Positions 9,970 to 20,024 of a stretch of 64,000 nt of DNA are shown piece after piece. The position numbers were made by a program, and so were the translations under genes. Under the pieces are notes generated by a model, which searched no databases, was not told the DNA's origin, and saw only the letters and a program-made list of their open reading frames with translations. This DNA is from Haemaphysalis longicornis (taxonomy: Eukaryota; Arthropoda; Arachnida; Ixodida; Ixodidae). Each line of letters opens with the position of its first letter. Position 1 is the first letter of the stretch. Where the stretch lies: assembly GCA_013339765.2 (NCBI GenBank), contig CM023454.1:147435603-147499602 (forward strand), written 5' to 3'.

Positions 9970-10021
9970 CTGTAAAAAATCACGGTCACTTGGCCGTAAA
10001 AGTGACGGCCAGTTTTTACAG
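9970..10021. mobile_element. 52-bp miniature inverted-repeat sequence
   Basis: CTGTAAAAA (9970-9978) and TTTTTACAG (10013-10021) are perfect inverted repeats around an inner GGCCGTAAAAGTGACGGCC. The end sequence and the TGACGG word match the larger element at 7563-7822, so this may be a deletion derivative of the same family. Confidence 0.55.
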
Positions 10022-11400
10022 TGTGCGCTGTCGAACGACAACGAGGTTGCCGAGAACCAACAGCTCTGTAGGCGATTGGTGTTACAAATGTGCTGTAGTG
10101 CATCAAGAAGCAGCTTATCGTTACCTGTCCCGTGTGTGTCTTGCACGCGTCGTGGTTTGTACGTACGTGAGGAAATTGTGGTGGCACTGGTGGGCTGATT
10201 TACGTACTCGGAACGTCGCCAACGAACTCGATCTGAGAACGGCAAAACGTCGAAGCTGCATCTGTTGCTGGTGTGATTGTGGAAATTGTGTCGGTGTAAC
10301 GCAACCTTTGTGAAGAAATAATGCGATCTGCTTTCATCTACGGCAGTAGCGGTGACAAGTTGTAAGCGTTTTCGTTTGTTGCTATGAGCGTAGGCTGCGC
10401 CCGATGTTGAGCGCAGGCCTACGTGGTGTCCGTCCGGCCCGACGCGGATCGTGCAAACGTGTGCGGCGTGTGTTTTTGGCCGGATACGGCCGCTCGTACA
10501 GCCGAACACGTTATTAAGACGATTGCCAAATCTTACAATGTAAGGTATCTTTCCTTGCCGATTCGCGCATTGCTTTAGCCTGCCGGGGTACGAACGGAGC
10601 AGCGGCGTGGCGTTTTTTCCCCCCCTGGCGTAAACAGGTCTATATATATATGATTAAACCATTATTGCAGAGACTCGCGAAGAAGTAAACGTTCGTGCAC
10701 AATTATCCGAAGGTTGGGTAGCTTTAAGAAAATCGGTATGAACCTGCCCTCCTGCGAGAGACGGGTGCCTATGGCGTTCTGTTTGTGCCAATGGGCACAT
10801 TATCGAACATGCAAAAGTATGAACGAGTGTGAGTATGTTGAGGTAATGAAATGTCGGTTGCGTTTCGGTTTCGTTTCTTGACTGTCATTGGTGGTCGTAA
10901 TCATCAGTAGCATTTTTGAAACGTATAAGAGGGCTAAATAAACACCGAAACTGCATGATTGGTGGATTTTGAACCACGCCGTTGAAGGAAGCCGGAAATG
11001 TGTGGCCCGCAACATGTTACATGACCACGTAGTTTTTTATACATTGCCAAAAATACACACGCGCGCAGCTTTTTAATATGCCTGCTAAGCTTATGGTGCG
11101 TATGTTCCCATCGCTACACTAAGTGGCATCAGAGAAACACTGAGGCTGCGTATTTCGTGTGCAGTGTGGAATTTCTCATAAGTGTCGTGAGCTGTTAAAG
11201 TTGTTTTGAAATAGCTGAACGCGTTTAGTAGGAATGAACCAATAGTTTATCTTCCCTTTATTTTCATGCAGTTTGTGTGATGGGCTTTATGAGTTATAAA
11301 AATTTGTCTATTGCAGCTGTGTTTCATAGTGATGGCTGTAGTTTAACGATTGCATTTTGGTTCAAGAGAGTGAAATGCTGGGCTTGTTGGTTCATACTGT
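10022..11400. other. Unassigned, no supported gene
   Basis: No domain, repeat or RNA signal recognised. There is a short AT run (TATATATATA) at 10642-10651. Moderately AT-rich from 10650 onward. Confidence 0.5.
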
Positions 11401-11540
11401 TGCAAAAAGAAACCAGCGGCAAGCACACGCAGGACAAGAGAAGGAGGGACACAAACACAACGCTGGAGCGTTGTGTTTGTGTCGTTTGTGTCCCTCCTTC
11501 TCTTGTCCTGCGTGTGCTTGCCGCTGGTTTCTTTTTTGCA
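11401..11540. repeat. 140-bp near-perfect hairpin (foldback)
   Basis: The left arm (11401-11463) is almost perfectly complementary to the right arm (11468-11540) around a TGGA loop. The sequence starts TGCAAAAAG and ends CTTTTTTGCA. Departures from perfect pairing are a 9-bp tandem duplication (GTTTGTGTC) in the right arm and one extra T. The arms contain GGGACACAAAC and CCAGCGGCAAGCACACG. Related GGGACACA/AGCGCT sequence occurs at 20395-20500 (inverted) and 30736-30780. Confidence 0.9.
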
Positions 11541-11689
11541 TTTTGGTGCTTGTAAAAAAGGGGTTACAGTGTATTGGCAGACATTCAGATTTCCAGTGTC
11601 TCTGTCATGATAGCCTGTTATTATACAGAGTGGAGGACATGTTTGAGCGTCTTATCATGGAGCATACTTTAATTTAGATTCAACACCGC

Positions 11690-12570
11690 TTCCCACTTTT
11701 AGATGTTTTTATTGTTCCAGCAACTGTGGAGAGCCTTCAAACAGTGACTGAAGGTGGTTCAGGTTGAAGAGCTGCAGTAATAATTGCTAACACTTGTGTA
11801 TCAGGTAGAAATGAGGTATGTCACCCCTTCAGAATGCTATGTTCATACTTTTCAAGCATGCACTGTTGATTCTGGTTATACAGCTGCAAGAATAATAGAA
11901 AGCAGTGATGCGGCATATCAAAATGGTTCAACTTCAGGCCTCCAGAGTGTCATGTCGCTGCTTTCTGAGCGCACTGTTGCTTCCGGCTGGTTCAGACGCA
12001 GTAAAAATTGGAAAAACTTACTCAGCAGGTCGCAACGATTTTACGTCACTTCTTCAAGATGTTATGTAACTCCTTTGCAAGGTTGAACTGTTCCTTCTGA
12101 CTAGAAAGCTATGGTAAGAAGTGAAAGCTCTAATAAAATACGTTGGAATGTGTTTATGCCAGGCCTTCAAGCTGTGATGTCGCTGCTTTTTATGCCCACA
12201 TTGTAGCTTCTAGCCATGAAGTTGTGGTGAGGGTTGAAGACACTAAATAGTACGTTAGAATAAATTCATGCCACACTTTCAGGCTATGAAATCGCTGCTT
12301 CTCTCGCACACACATTGTAGTTTCTGGCCATGAAGTTGTGGTGAGAGTTGAAGATGCTTATGTAGTACGTTAGAATGAATTCATGCCGCACCTTCACGCT
12401 GTGAAGTCACTGCTTTTCACGTACACATTGTTGCTTTTGGCTTTAAAGCTGCATTAGGCATTGAAAACACTGGTGCAGCAAATCAAAATGGATTCAATGT
12501 CAGGCTTTCAGGGTGCCACTTTGGTGCTGCTGGTGGAAAGTGTGGTAAGAATAGAAAATGCTTGTGCAGT
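11690..12570 (+). repeat. Diverged tandem array, period about 110-120 bp
   Basis: Successive blocks align with one another. The clearest begin near 12141, 12252 and 12368, each starting with ACGTTxGAAT and containing a TTCATGCC-like word. They go on through TTCAxGCTxTGAxxTCxCTGCTT and TGAAGTTGTGGTGAG. More divergent units extend left to about 11690 and right to about 12570. The unit length varies by a few bases and no unit keeps an open frame, so it is an old noncoding minisatellite. Confidence 0.75.
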
Positions 12571-12633
12571 AGCCCATGACACTTTGACAAGGGGCAGTGA
12601 GAATTAAATATTTCTTCTCCCTGTTCCAGTTTG

Positions 12634-14303
12634 CAGGGGTGAGACAGCCCAAACAGATTTGGGAGCAGTTTTCGGAGCAGCAAAATTTCGATTTTGGAGC
12701 AGAAGAATCTTGATTTGGAGCAGTTATGGACATTTAATACATCGTCTTGTGAGCTTAAAAATCATTATTTCAGCAATTTGCAGGGTCAAGTGCACATTTC
12801 AATCAGTTTTGAATACACAGAACACTCAAACAGCCTTACCTGAAAGAGTTTTTAAGAGTATCACAAAGTACTAACTGCACTACCTTTTTCCTAACTGGTG
12901 TTATTGTGTTGCGCCTGCACGCAACACTGACAACAGAACTGCCATTAACATTAGAGAGTTTTAGCAGTCCGACTGTTCTATTGGTTACTTTGTTACCGGG
13001 TTTACCGGACCGGTCTGCGCCTGCGCGCGCGGAAGGGCGAGGATGCGCGGAACTAATCCCCTACGCTACGAATGCCCAAGTGCCCAGACGAGTCCCGGTG
13101 AGCACGGTAACTACGTACACGACGGGAAAAGACGGACTGCTAAAACTCTTATCAAATTTAAGGGCTCCACAATTGTGGCGTTTTTTTTTTTTTGCTGTTT
13201 TAATGCTAAAATTGTTATTTTTGTAATCCCAGGATGTGTTGTACGAACGACTGTAGTCACGCCAACAGTTGAGCAGCTTCGAGCTAACGGTCGCATAGCC
13301 CAACCAGCCTACCCGTTTCAGTCCCCGGGGCGCAGGTTCACCCTATGGTCATTTGAATAGCGTTAATGTTTATCCACCTAGATTTTGGCACTAAATTTCA
13401 CTTTGCATACATCAAGTGTTATAGTCGCGTTCTATGGCAACCATGTAGTCCTGCAGCTATTGGGCGCTGCCTGAACAGGTCGCGGCGCCGCAGCACAGCC
13501 CGCAACTTTCGTGTCGACCGTTCCATCCCCGAGGCTCGCGATCGCGCTTCGAAGCACAGCAACACCTCAACATTTTACAACGGCGCAACAAGCCAAAAAA
13601 TTCACTTCACGAACCCGATTATAGACGCGCGCACCACGTTTCGCACTCAAGGACAAACCACGCCGAAGTCGTATCGTAGGCCCCACATTCCAATGAACTT
13701 TTTTTTCGAGCCGCCCAACTTCCCGTAATCTGGCACCAATCTCAAACCATATCCTTGCGTTAACGTCACTGTTCAGAGCCACAACAGATAGAATGAATAG
13801 ACTGGAACTCAGCTGATAGCGTAAAATAAACAAGTTAACGTCACTGTTCAGAGCCACAACAGATAGAATGAATAGACTGGAACTCAGCTGATAGCGTAAA
13901 ATAAACAAGGGAAAATATCGACGATACGCACTGAGCGCGTTGGTAGCAGCCAGATCAGGCTGCGGCCATGTTTGTTGCCACAGCGATGCCTAATCGAGAA
14001 GGCCGTTTCTGCGAACCCGGACGGAAAGCGAATCGAGTTTTAGAAGCTATCGCTTGCTTCGTTTCAGTCTTTCTATTTGTGCCATTTCTGTGTTTGCGAT
14101 TGACCGACGATAAAAGCGGTGACCGGGATGCGGGAGGCTTTTGTCCCCGCCGAAACTGACATGAGCATCAAAATCCGTGCCGTTGAGGCTCTTCTGGAGC
14201 AGTTTGGCGCAATTTTCGCCATTTTCGTGCTTTTGGAGCAGCTTGGCGCAGGAAAACGGAATTGTATCAGAAAGGCGCAATATGCGCAGCTGTCTCACCC
14301 CTG
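12634..14303. mobile_element. hAT-like non-autonomous DNA transposon
   Basis: Perfect 15-bp TIRs bound about 1.67 kb: CAGGGGTGAGACAGC at 12634-12648 and its reverse complement at 14289-14303. AGTTTG flanks both outer ends directly (12628-12633 and 14304-14309). hAT elements characteristically have CAGGG-type termini. Their usual target duplication is 8 bp, so the 6-bp match is either partly decayed or a deviation. GGAGCAG words are repeated just inside both ends. No transposase frame is visible. A 75-bp tandem duplication lies inside at 13759-13908. Confidence 0.78.
13759..13908 (+). repeat. Perfect 75-bp tandem duplication
   Basis: 13759-13833 is repeated immediately at 13834-13908 with no differences seen. 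It lies inside the hAT-like element and is therefore a later event, or an assembly duplication. Confidence 0.93.
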
Positions 14304-14309
14304 AGTTTG

Positions 14310-16980
14310 GTGCTCTGATTGGTTGCAGAAGTGGATAAAATGGAAATGCTTGCATGGCACATCTCATGTTTATACTCATATTATTGGACCTGTTGAGTGT
14401 GGTTGTCTAAATAGGTGCAGTAAGCACTGAGTGCACTTGTATAGCTGTTCGTTCAAGTTTCGTATGGGGCAGTCAGTGTTCGACGTCACTGTTTGGTGTA
14501 CATAGGGGAAGATTATTGGCTTCGGGAAGATTATCAGAAATTAAAATGCTTCCACAAAAGCTTGACATGACATGGCTGCAAAGCAACTACATGTTGAACC
14601 GAATATTTTCTTTATGTATGCTATTTCAAAAGCCTCATCAACAATAAAAATATCTTCACGGTAGGCAGCTGCACATCAGTGTAAAGCCAATGAAAGTTGA
14701 ATGTAGCACAACTTGGAAACGAACTTCGGACGGATGCATTTGTAGGTCACTATTCGTTTTTTTCCATAAAAGCTCGCAACAGTAATTTTTTTAGGCGGCT
14801 GCTAGTGCTTAAGGGTGTTTTTCTATCAATTTTCACCGTCGGTTGGGGTTCTCTGCGTTATCATTCCACTGTAAACTGCGTGGTGGTGATATGACATTAA
14901 AGAAACGCCGGCAGCTCTTTTATTACATCGCCGGGAAACAGCTCGGAAATGGTCGCCTGGATTGAAAGCATGACACTGTATACTGTCAATCTAACCAACT
15001 GACGTAGAGCGTCTTGCCACTCGCGTGTCTCGTGAAGTAGAAATGATTAGTCTTGTAACGTTTCACATCCCGCAGTTCTCTGCTCGCGCCATACGGTGTT
15101 GTCGTCTCGTTTAAGCGGAATAAAATAACGTTTGTTTCTTCGCACGTACAGCTGATTTCGCAAGGCGGGACACCTTATGCGGCATCGCGACCTCCACGGT
15201 TGCGTGCGTCGCCGCGATAGGTGTTTGCAGTGCGTCACTACGTTCGAAACAGTCGCATAGAACAATGCGCGGCCCGTTGATATCGCGGCCGATTTCTGAA
15301 AGACACCGATGAATTTTCGCCGCTGGTTTCCTTTTCACACTGGGCTTACACAGTCCGTGCACTGCATCCAGCCATTGCGGCGACGAACCGCCCCTTTCTT
15401 TCACCCTGCGTTTACGACGCTTGATTTAGCGGTGATGATGGCTGTGGAAGATATTGTACCGACTACATTCCTTGACAATGATTGCGCACGCGAATTGAAG
15501 AAATATTCGAACTGCGACGAGCCCGACAAAATGTAACGACGATCATTATATTGATTATGTTTTTCCAAGCAGACGACGGCTAAGCGACGTGCAGCGGTCG
15601 AAATTTGAACTATTCAGACCCAAAAAATCGTGTGCGCGTTTTTTATATATTTATTTCTGTTTTCTAACGGTAAAACAATCACAGATAGCTTTGATTTAAG
15701 TATAAAATACACCGGGAATAGTTTCTATCAAGAATAACCTTTGTTTTAGTGAGTATTTTGTGTTTTCCTCCTGAGCCAGTTTTCAATGAGGACGACTTTC
15801 TTTTTTCTGTGAAAATCATTCATTCTTCGGAATGAAACATACATAAACGACATCATAATCAGATGGTTACACTGTCAGCCGCTCATATTAGTAATCATGG
15901 GTATAAACAGCTGCAATATAACGAACTATTTTTTCTAACCGCGGAGAGTCAGCTAGCGGCCAAACAACGCTTGTGGGCGGAGCTGCACTCTTACCCTGTC
16001 TTCTCGAGATTCGCCTCGAGATTCGCGATCGCTGCGCCGCCTGCCGCCGCTTCTCCGCGGCGTTTGCGGGATTAGCGCTGCGTGGCTGATAGGTGGTCAT
16101 GCAGTGTTTTGGTTCTCTTTCGCTTCTCTTTGCCTTTCCGCGCACTAAACAACTTGTTGGTGATGTCTGTAAGCTAACTGCACGTTTAGGGCACTTAAAA
16201 AAACCGCTTCGTCTTGGTAGAGCGCTCTAACGCCAACAAGAGCTGCCCGGGGAGGCGGTTCTGTGTGCTTCTTGGACGCTCTTGCGGGCGTCGGCGACGG
16301 CAGCAGCATATCACCGCTGTCACCTTCGAACACGTCAGCACAAGTGAATTCTATTTATTGTCGCCTCGTTTAGACCTGATATTGGCACTGTAAGAGGTTG
16401 GTTCATTTTGCAGCGCAGACAACAAATGTGGCTTTGCTTCGAATATGTACGTCGTAGAAAAATATGTTTCGGGGATGTGATAACCCAATAGCTGACAAAA
16501 ACTTGTGCCTTTTATGGGAGTATAAGCCACGCGAAAATGTTAAGTACACTCAAAGGCTGTGCATTGTCAGATATGTGCCCACTTATGCCTTATAGTAAGA
16601 ACCAAGGTGGTATGTTAATGAAACCACGGGAAAATGAATGGTCTGCAAGTCAGGAATAAATAGAATAGTCGTACGGGAATGAAAAAAAAAACCGAGTGCA
16701 GCCTCTGAAATGCTAAAGACCAACTAGATCCGAAATGCACTATTTCGCTAGACAAGGGGGGGGGGGGGGGGGGGGGGGAGTAGGAGGAGGACGCTCAACT
16801 ATCGTTGTTTACAAATGCGGAGCGAAATCAACGAATGGACGTTTTAGTAATCACACACACAAGCTGCGTGTTCACTTTTCGTTTGTTTTTCGCCTTCAAC
16901 GAACGGCTGATCACTCGGCGGACGCATTTTTTGAAGAATACAGGGTAGGCAGTTCACAAGCGATACGAGGTGTCGTTGGA
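14310..16980. other. Unassigned, no supported gene
   Basis: Mostly AT-rich. One short frame at 15435-15536 (starting MMAVEDIVPTTFLDND) has a plausible amino-acid mix but only 34 codons and no clear splice signal. A minus-strand frame at 15111-15404 is unrecognised. Neither is supported as a gene. A G run lies at 16756-16778. Confidence 0.5.
16756..16778. repeat. Poly-G run (23 G)
   Basis: An uninterrupted G homopolymer followed by AGTAGGAGGAGG. It could form a G-quadruplex, and its length in the assembly is uncertain. Confidence 0.92.
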
Positions 16981-16984
16981 AGAG

Positions 16985-17118
16985 TTGATTGATTGATTGC
17001 AGGGTTTAACGCGCCGACGAAACGGAGACGATGAGGCACGCCGTAGTGGAGGGCTCCGGATTAATTTTGACCACCTGGAGATCCAGAACGTGCGCCGAAA
17101 TATCGTACACACGGGATC
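16985..17118 (-). mobile_element. SINE, 5'-truncated (no tRNA head)
   Basis: The plus strand shows the SINE 3' part in reverse. It contains GATTGATTG tail, GGGTTTAACGCGCCGACG, CGTAGTGGAGGGCTCCGG, TTTTGACCACCTGG and GTGCGCCGAAAT. The tRNA-like head is missing after about 17118. It matches 52037-52277, which is complete. It is 5'-truncated, as is common for LINE-mobilised SINEs. Confidence 0.85.
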
Positions 17119-17124
17119 GTTGGA

Positions 17125-17935
17125 AGATGGTCGTATCTGATAAGGGTCTCTGATTTTGGTTTATGCTAGATTCTGCAGTCTCCCAGTGTCATATGACGAT
17201 GTTTCGAAGAAGAGTTTGGTCGCGGACGCGGATTACTCTATAAGCCCATCTTCGCTCTTCTCGTGGAGGATAAATGTAACAGATGAATCTTTGCGAGCGC
17301 TCACCTCTGGACAAGACGACCCAGCATTAAATTTGTCGTCGTGTGCTGACTCCGGAGTGTAATTTTGCATTACCCATCGTACTTCTTTGGTACAATGTTT
17401 GCGAAATTTATGCCACATTGGCTTGTTCAGGGTACTGATCAATATCTGATATGTGATATTGGCAGGCGTAACTTGCGTGCTGTCAGGTAGTGCTCCGCTG
17501 GATTTTGTAGTGCACAAAGTCGATTTACATCATAGTGTGTATGGCCGCAACATGACCATCGGAGGAAACACTGCTGACGGAGACTGCCACTAAATTTCAG
17601 GGCAGCGGAATTGCAATCAGCTGCATGAAAATGCTGGCTTCGGGATGCCGGCCTGTGACACACGCCCGGCGCTCATATAGACCTTTCTAAGATCGCGTCA
17701 TAAACGTTTATACTCTCGTGAACACACCATGCTTGCAAACAGAGTGCCTGCTCCACATTATTAGGTATTTCGAACGCGGACAAACGGTAAATCGCTGTCT
17801 TGAACGAGCCCCAAAAGCAACGGCGGCAGGGGGAAGCGGGCCGGGGACTCCCGCGCCTGCTTTCGAAACGGGCCGCAAGGGGGATTTCAGTGGCGCCCCT
17901 ACAGGCCGCGCTCGAGGCGTATAGTTCACTATAGC
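17125..17935. other. Unassigned, no supported gene
   Basis: No motif recognised on either strand. Overlapping frames at 17673-17990 are GC-driven. Confidence 0.5.
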
Positions 17936-17939
17936 CGCG

Positions 17940-18404
17940 GCGCGCGGTGCGCCAAGCGGTCGAGAGATGGCGATACCTGCGCAGAAGCATCGAAACAGGC
18001 TACGGAGATGTCTTGGTCACCGATCGCTCACACGGCAGTTATAGCTCAAATAAAGTTCCACATGCGAGAAAGGGGATGATAGTGTGGGGAAAAGTTGTGT
18101 TACGGATTGTCATTCGCAGTTGTACAGATAGCGGCGATCAAATAAATATCCGCCAGGATGCTAAGCCTAAAGTTCCCATCACCCGAGCCGACCCGAGCAA
18201 CGGAAGCCGGTTGCGGGCTCAGCGGGCTCTCATTGGCTGTGGACTGACGACGATCGCAACGATGGCACGACTGCATCTGGCTTGCCAGTCGCACGTCGTG
18301 AACCTCCTCTGACCAGCGAACGACGCCAAAACAGGTCCTAACGATCAATCGTAACGATCAGTCACATGCGAATCGCGTGCACCAGTCGTACATATGTCCA
18401 ACGC
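17940..18404 (+). repeat. Dispersed repeat, interior plus right end
   Basis: 17940-18195 matches 22820-23040, with shared words AGATGTCTTGGTCACCGATC, CATATGCG/CACATGCG, GGGGATGATAGTGTGG and TCATTCGCAGTTGTACAGAT. 18351-18404 is the inverted counterpart of 6875-6932. This fits the surviving right half of the element whose left half is at 6875-7372. Confidence 0.55.
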
Positions 18405-18538
18405 TTAGAGGAAGTTGCGCGTGTATGCGACATTCAACCGCATGCGGATCACGTCATTACGGGCCGCTATCTTCCATTGATCCAAACTGCAAGTTCAAAA
18501 TGCCACCAGGACTCCCCAAGCGGATAGAAGCAACTCGA

Positions 18539-18638
18539 NNNNNNNNNNNNNNNNNNNNNNNNNNNNNNNNNNNNNNNNNNNNNNNNNNNNNNNNNNNNNN
18601 NNNNNNNNNNNNNNNNNNNNNNNNNNNNNNNNNNNNNN
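18539..18638. other. Assembly gap (100 N)
   Basis: Exactly 100 N, a conventional placeholder size, so the true gap length is unknown. The sequence right of the gap is the right part of a repeat that recurs at 21470-21969. Confidence 1.
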
Positions 18639-19156
18639 TCAGGGGCGTTCTCTGCGATTGCACGAAAGAAGTGCCACGGGGCTTCAACGCTTTCTTTATG
18701 GAACGTACTCAGGTAAGAGAATATCCATGTCGTGTTATGGCCGTGTTGCATTCAATACAAACGGTTAAGCGTTTGTTGTACACTTGTTTCGTTTGTCGTA
18801 AAAATGCCCAAGCACTCCGACACTCCGCTGGCAGATCAGCGGGTGAGCCGACGCTGAGCAGACGACTCATCTCTTTGCCGGGAAGTGCGTTGTAAAAAAG
18901 CCGCCCAATAGCAGGATGTCTAGCTCATGACGAACATCTGTGAATCGATGATGTAGACTTGTGAAGATGGCGGCGTCCAAAAACACGAAGGAAGGGTGAG
19001 AAAAAAACGACTAACTTTGCACAAAAGTGTGAGGCTTTCCGCTGTCGCGTAAAAGAGTAATACTTGGCACAGAGGACGTTGGGGGGGGAAAAACGACCCA
19101 ATCTAACGGTTTGCGCTAGTTCATTTAGTGTGCTCAAAATGCCTTTCAGGGCCCCT
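18639..19156. mobile_element. TTAA element A, right part (left part lost in gap)
   Basis: This matches 21470-21969 nearly base for base with small indels. It ends CTTTCAGGGCCCCT, the same right TIR as the complete copy at 20025-21969, followed by ATAA, a decayed TTAA. One extra G near 18643 breaks the frame of the putative exon described at 21443-21543, and the donor-like CAG/GTAAGA is kept near 18712. Confidence 0.8.
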
Positions 19157-19160
19157 ATAA

Positions 19161-20020
19161 GGGGGTATTCACACGACGGAGCGTTTGAGTTTCAGCGGAG
19201 AAATCCGAGGGAGGTCGTGACGTCACCGCAGGCGGAGTTCCGCTCGGCCAGCTCCTTCGCTCACACGGAGGATGCGACTTTCGGACGGACATCACTGTTT
19301 GCAGTCGCCTATCTCTAAAGCAGAGCTGCCGTAGCACCGCCGATTCCGCGACGTCGGCAATTTCTGTTAAGCTCATACGTACTGATCTTGTCAACCGACC
19401 AAAAATTGGTCGTCGACGCGATGCAGGTGCTGCCGCGCGCAGAGAACGGCGCGCGACGTGGTAGCAGCCGGCCGGCCCACCTACAGGCCCGCATACTGAT
19501 GTTAGGCTTAACACTGCGGCGAATATTCGATCGCCGCTCTGGCAAGCGGCTCAGGTGACGGTTTTTAAAGCAACTTTCCATCACATCATTACCCCATTTC
19601 TCGTATACGCAGCTTTGTTTGCGCCTTGGGAGCAGTAACAAGCTGTCGCTCGAGCTACCGGCGCCGGCCTGCGCCACTTCGCGGCCGCGGCCGCCGCTCG
19701 CCAAGCGCCCGTGCTGGTGGGCTCCCTCAGTGCGCCTGTCATGTGCTCCACGCATTTTCGCGTCCGATGTATTAAGAAGCGATTAATAAAAAATAGACTG
19801 ACTGCAACCGCTCTAGAACTTCAGTCGCGGCCAGCTGCCCGCCGAGCAGACGAAATCCCGCCGCCTCCGCCGCCGAGCGTCGGAGGGTTTGTAGCTCGCG
19901 AGCAGAAGCTCCGATCTCCCATCGGAGGCGGTGCGCCGGAGAGAAACCGTGACGTAGGGGTCACGTGGCGCGCACTCCTAGGAGCGAAACGACGGATTTC
20001 TCTCTCGTGTGAATACCCCT
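19161..20020. mobile_element. TIR element C (GGGGGTATTCACACGA ends) in a TTAA-like site
   Basis: GGGGGTATTCACACGA at 19161-19176 is inverted at the right end (TCGTGTGAATACCCCT, ending 20020). The left flank is ATAA (19157-19160) and the right flank is TTAA (20021-20024), fitting a TTAA target with one change. The interior is GC-rich with CGTGACGT words near both ends. The minus-strand frame 19315-19755 has no recognised domain. It is probably a non-autonomous piggyBac-type or similar element. Confidence 0.72.
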
Positions 20021-20024
20021 TTAA

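Noticed and set aside
9276..9975. 217- and 162-codon plus-strand frames.
   Set aside because: They overlap each other and minus-strand frames, contain low-complexity Pro/Lys-rich stretches, and match nothing recognisable.
15435..15536. Short exon candidate starting MMAVEDIVPTTFLDND.
   Set aside because: Only 34 codons, no convincing donor or acceptor, and no neighbouring exon.
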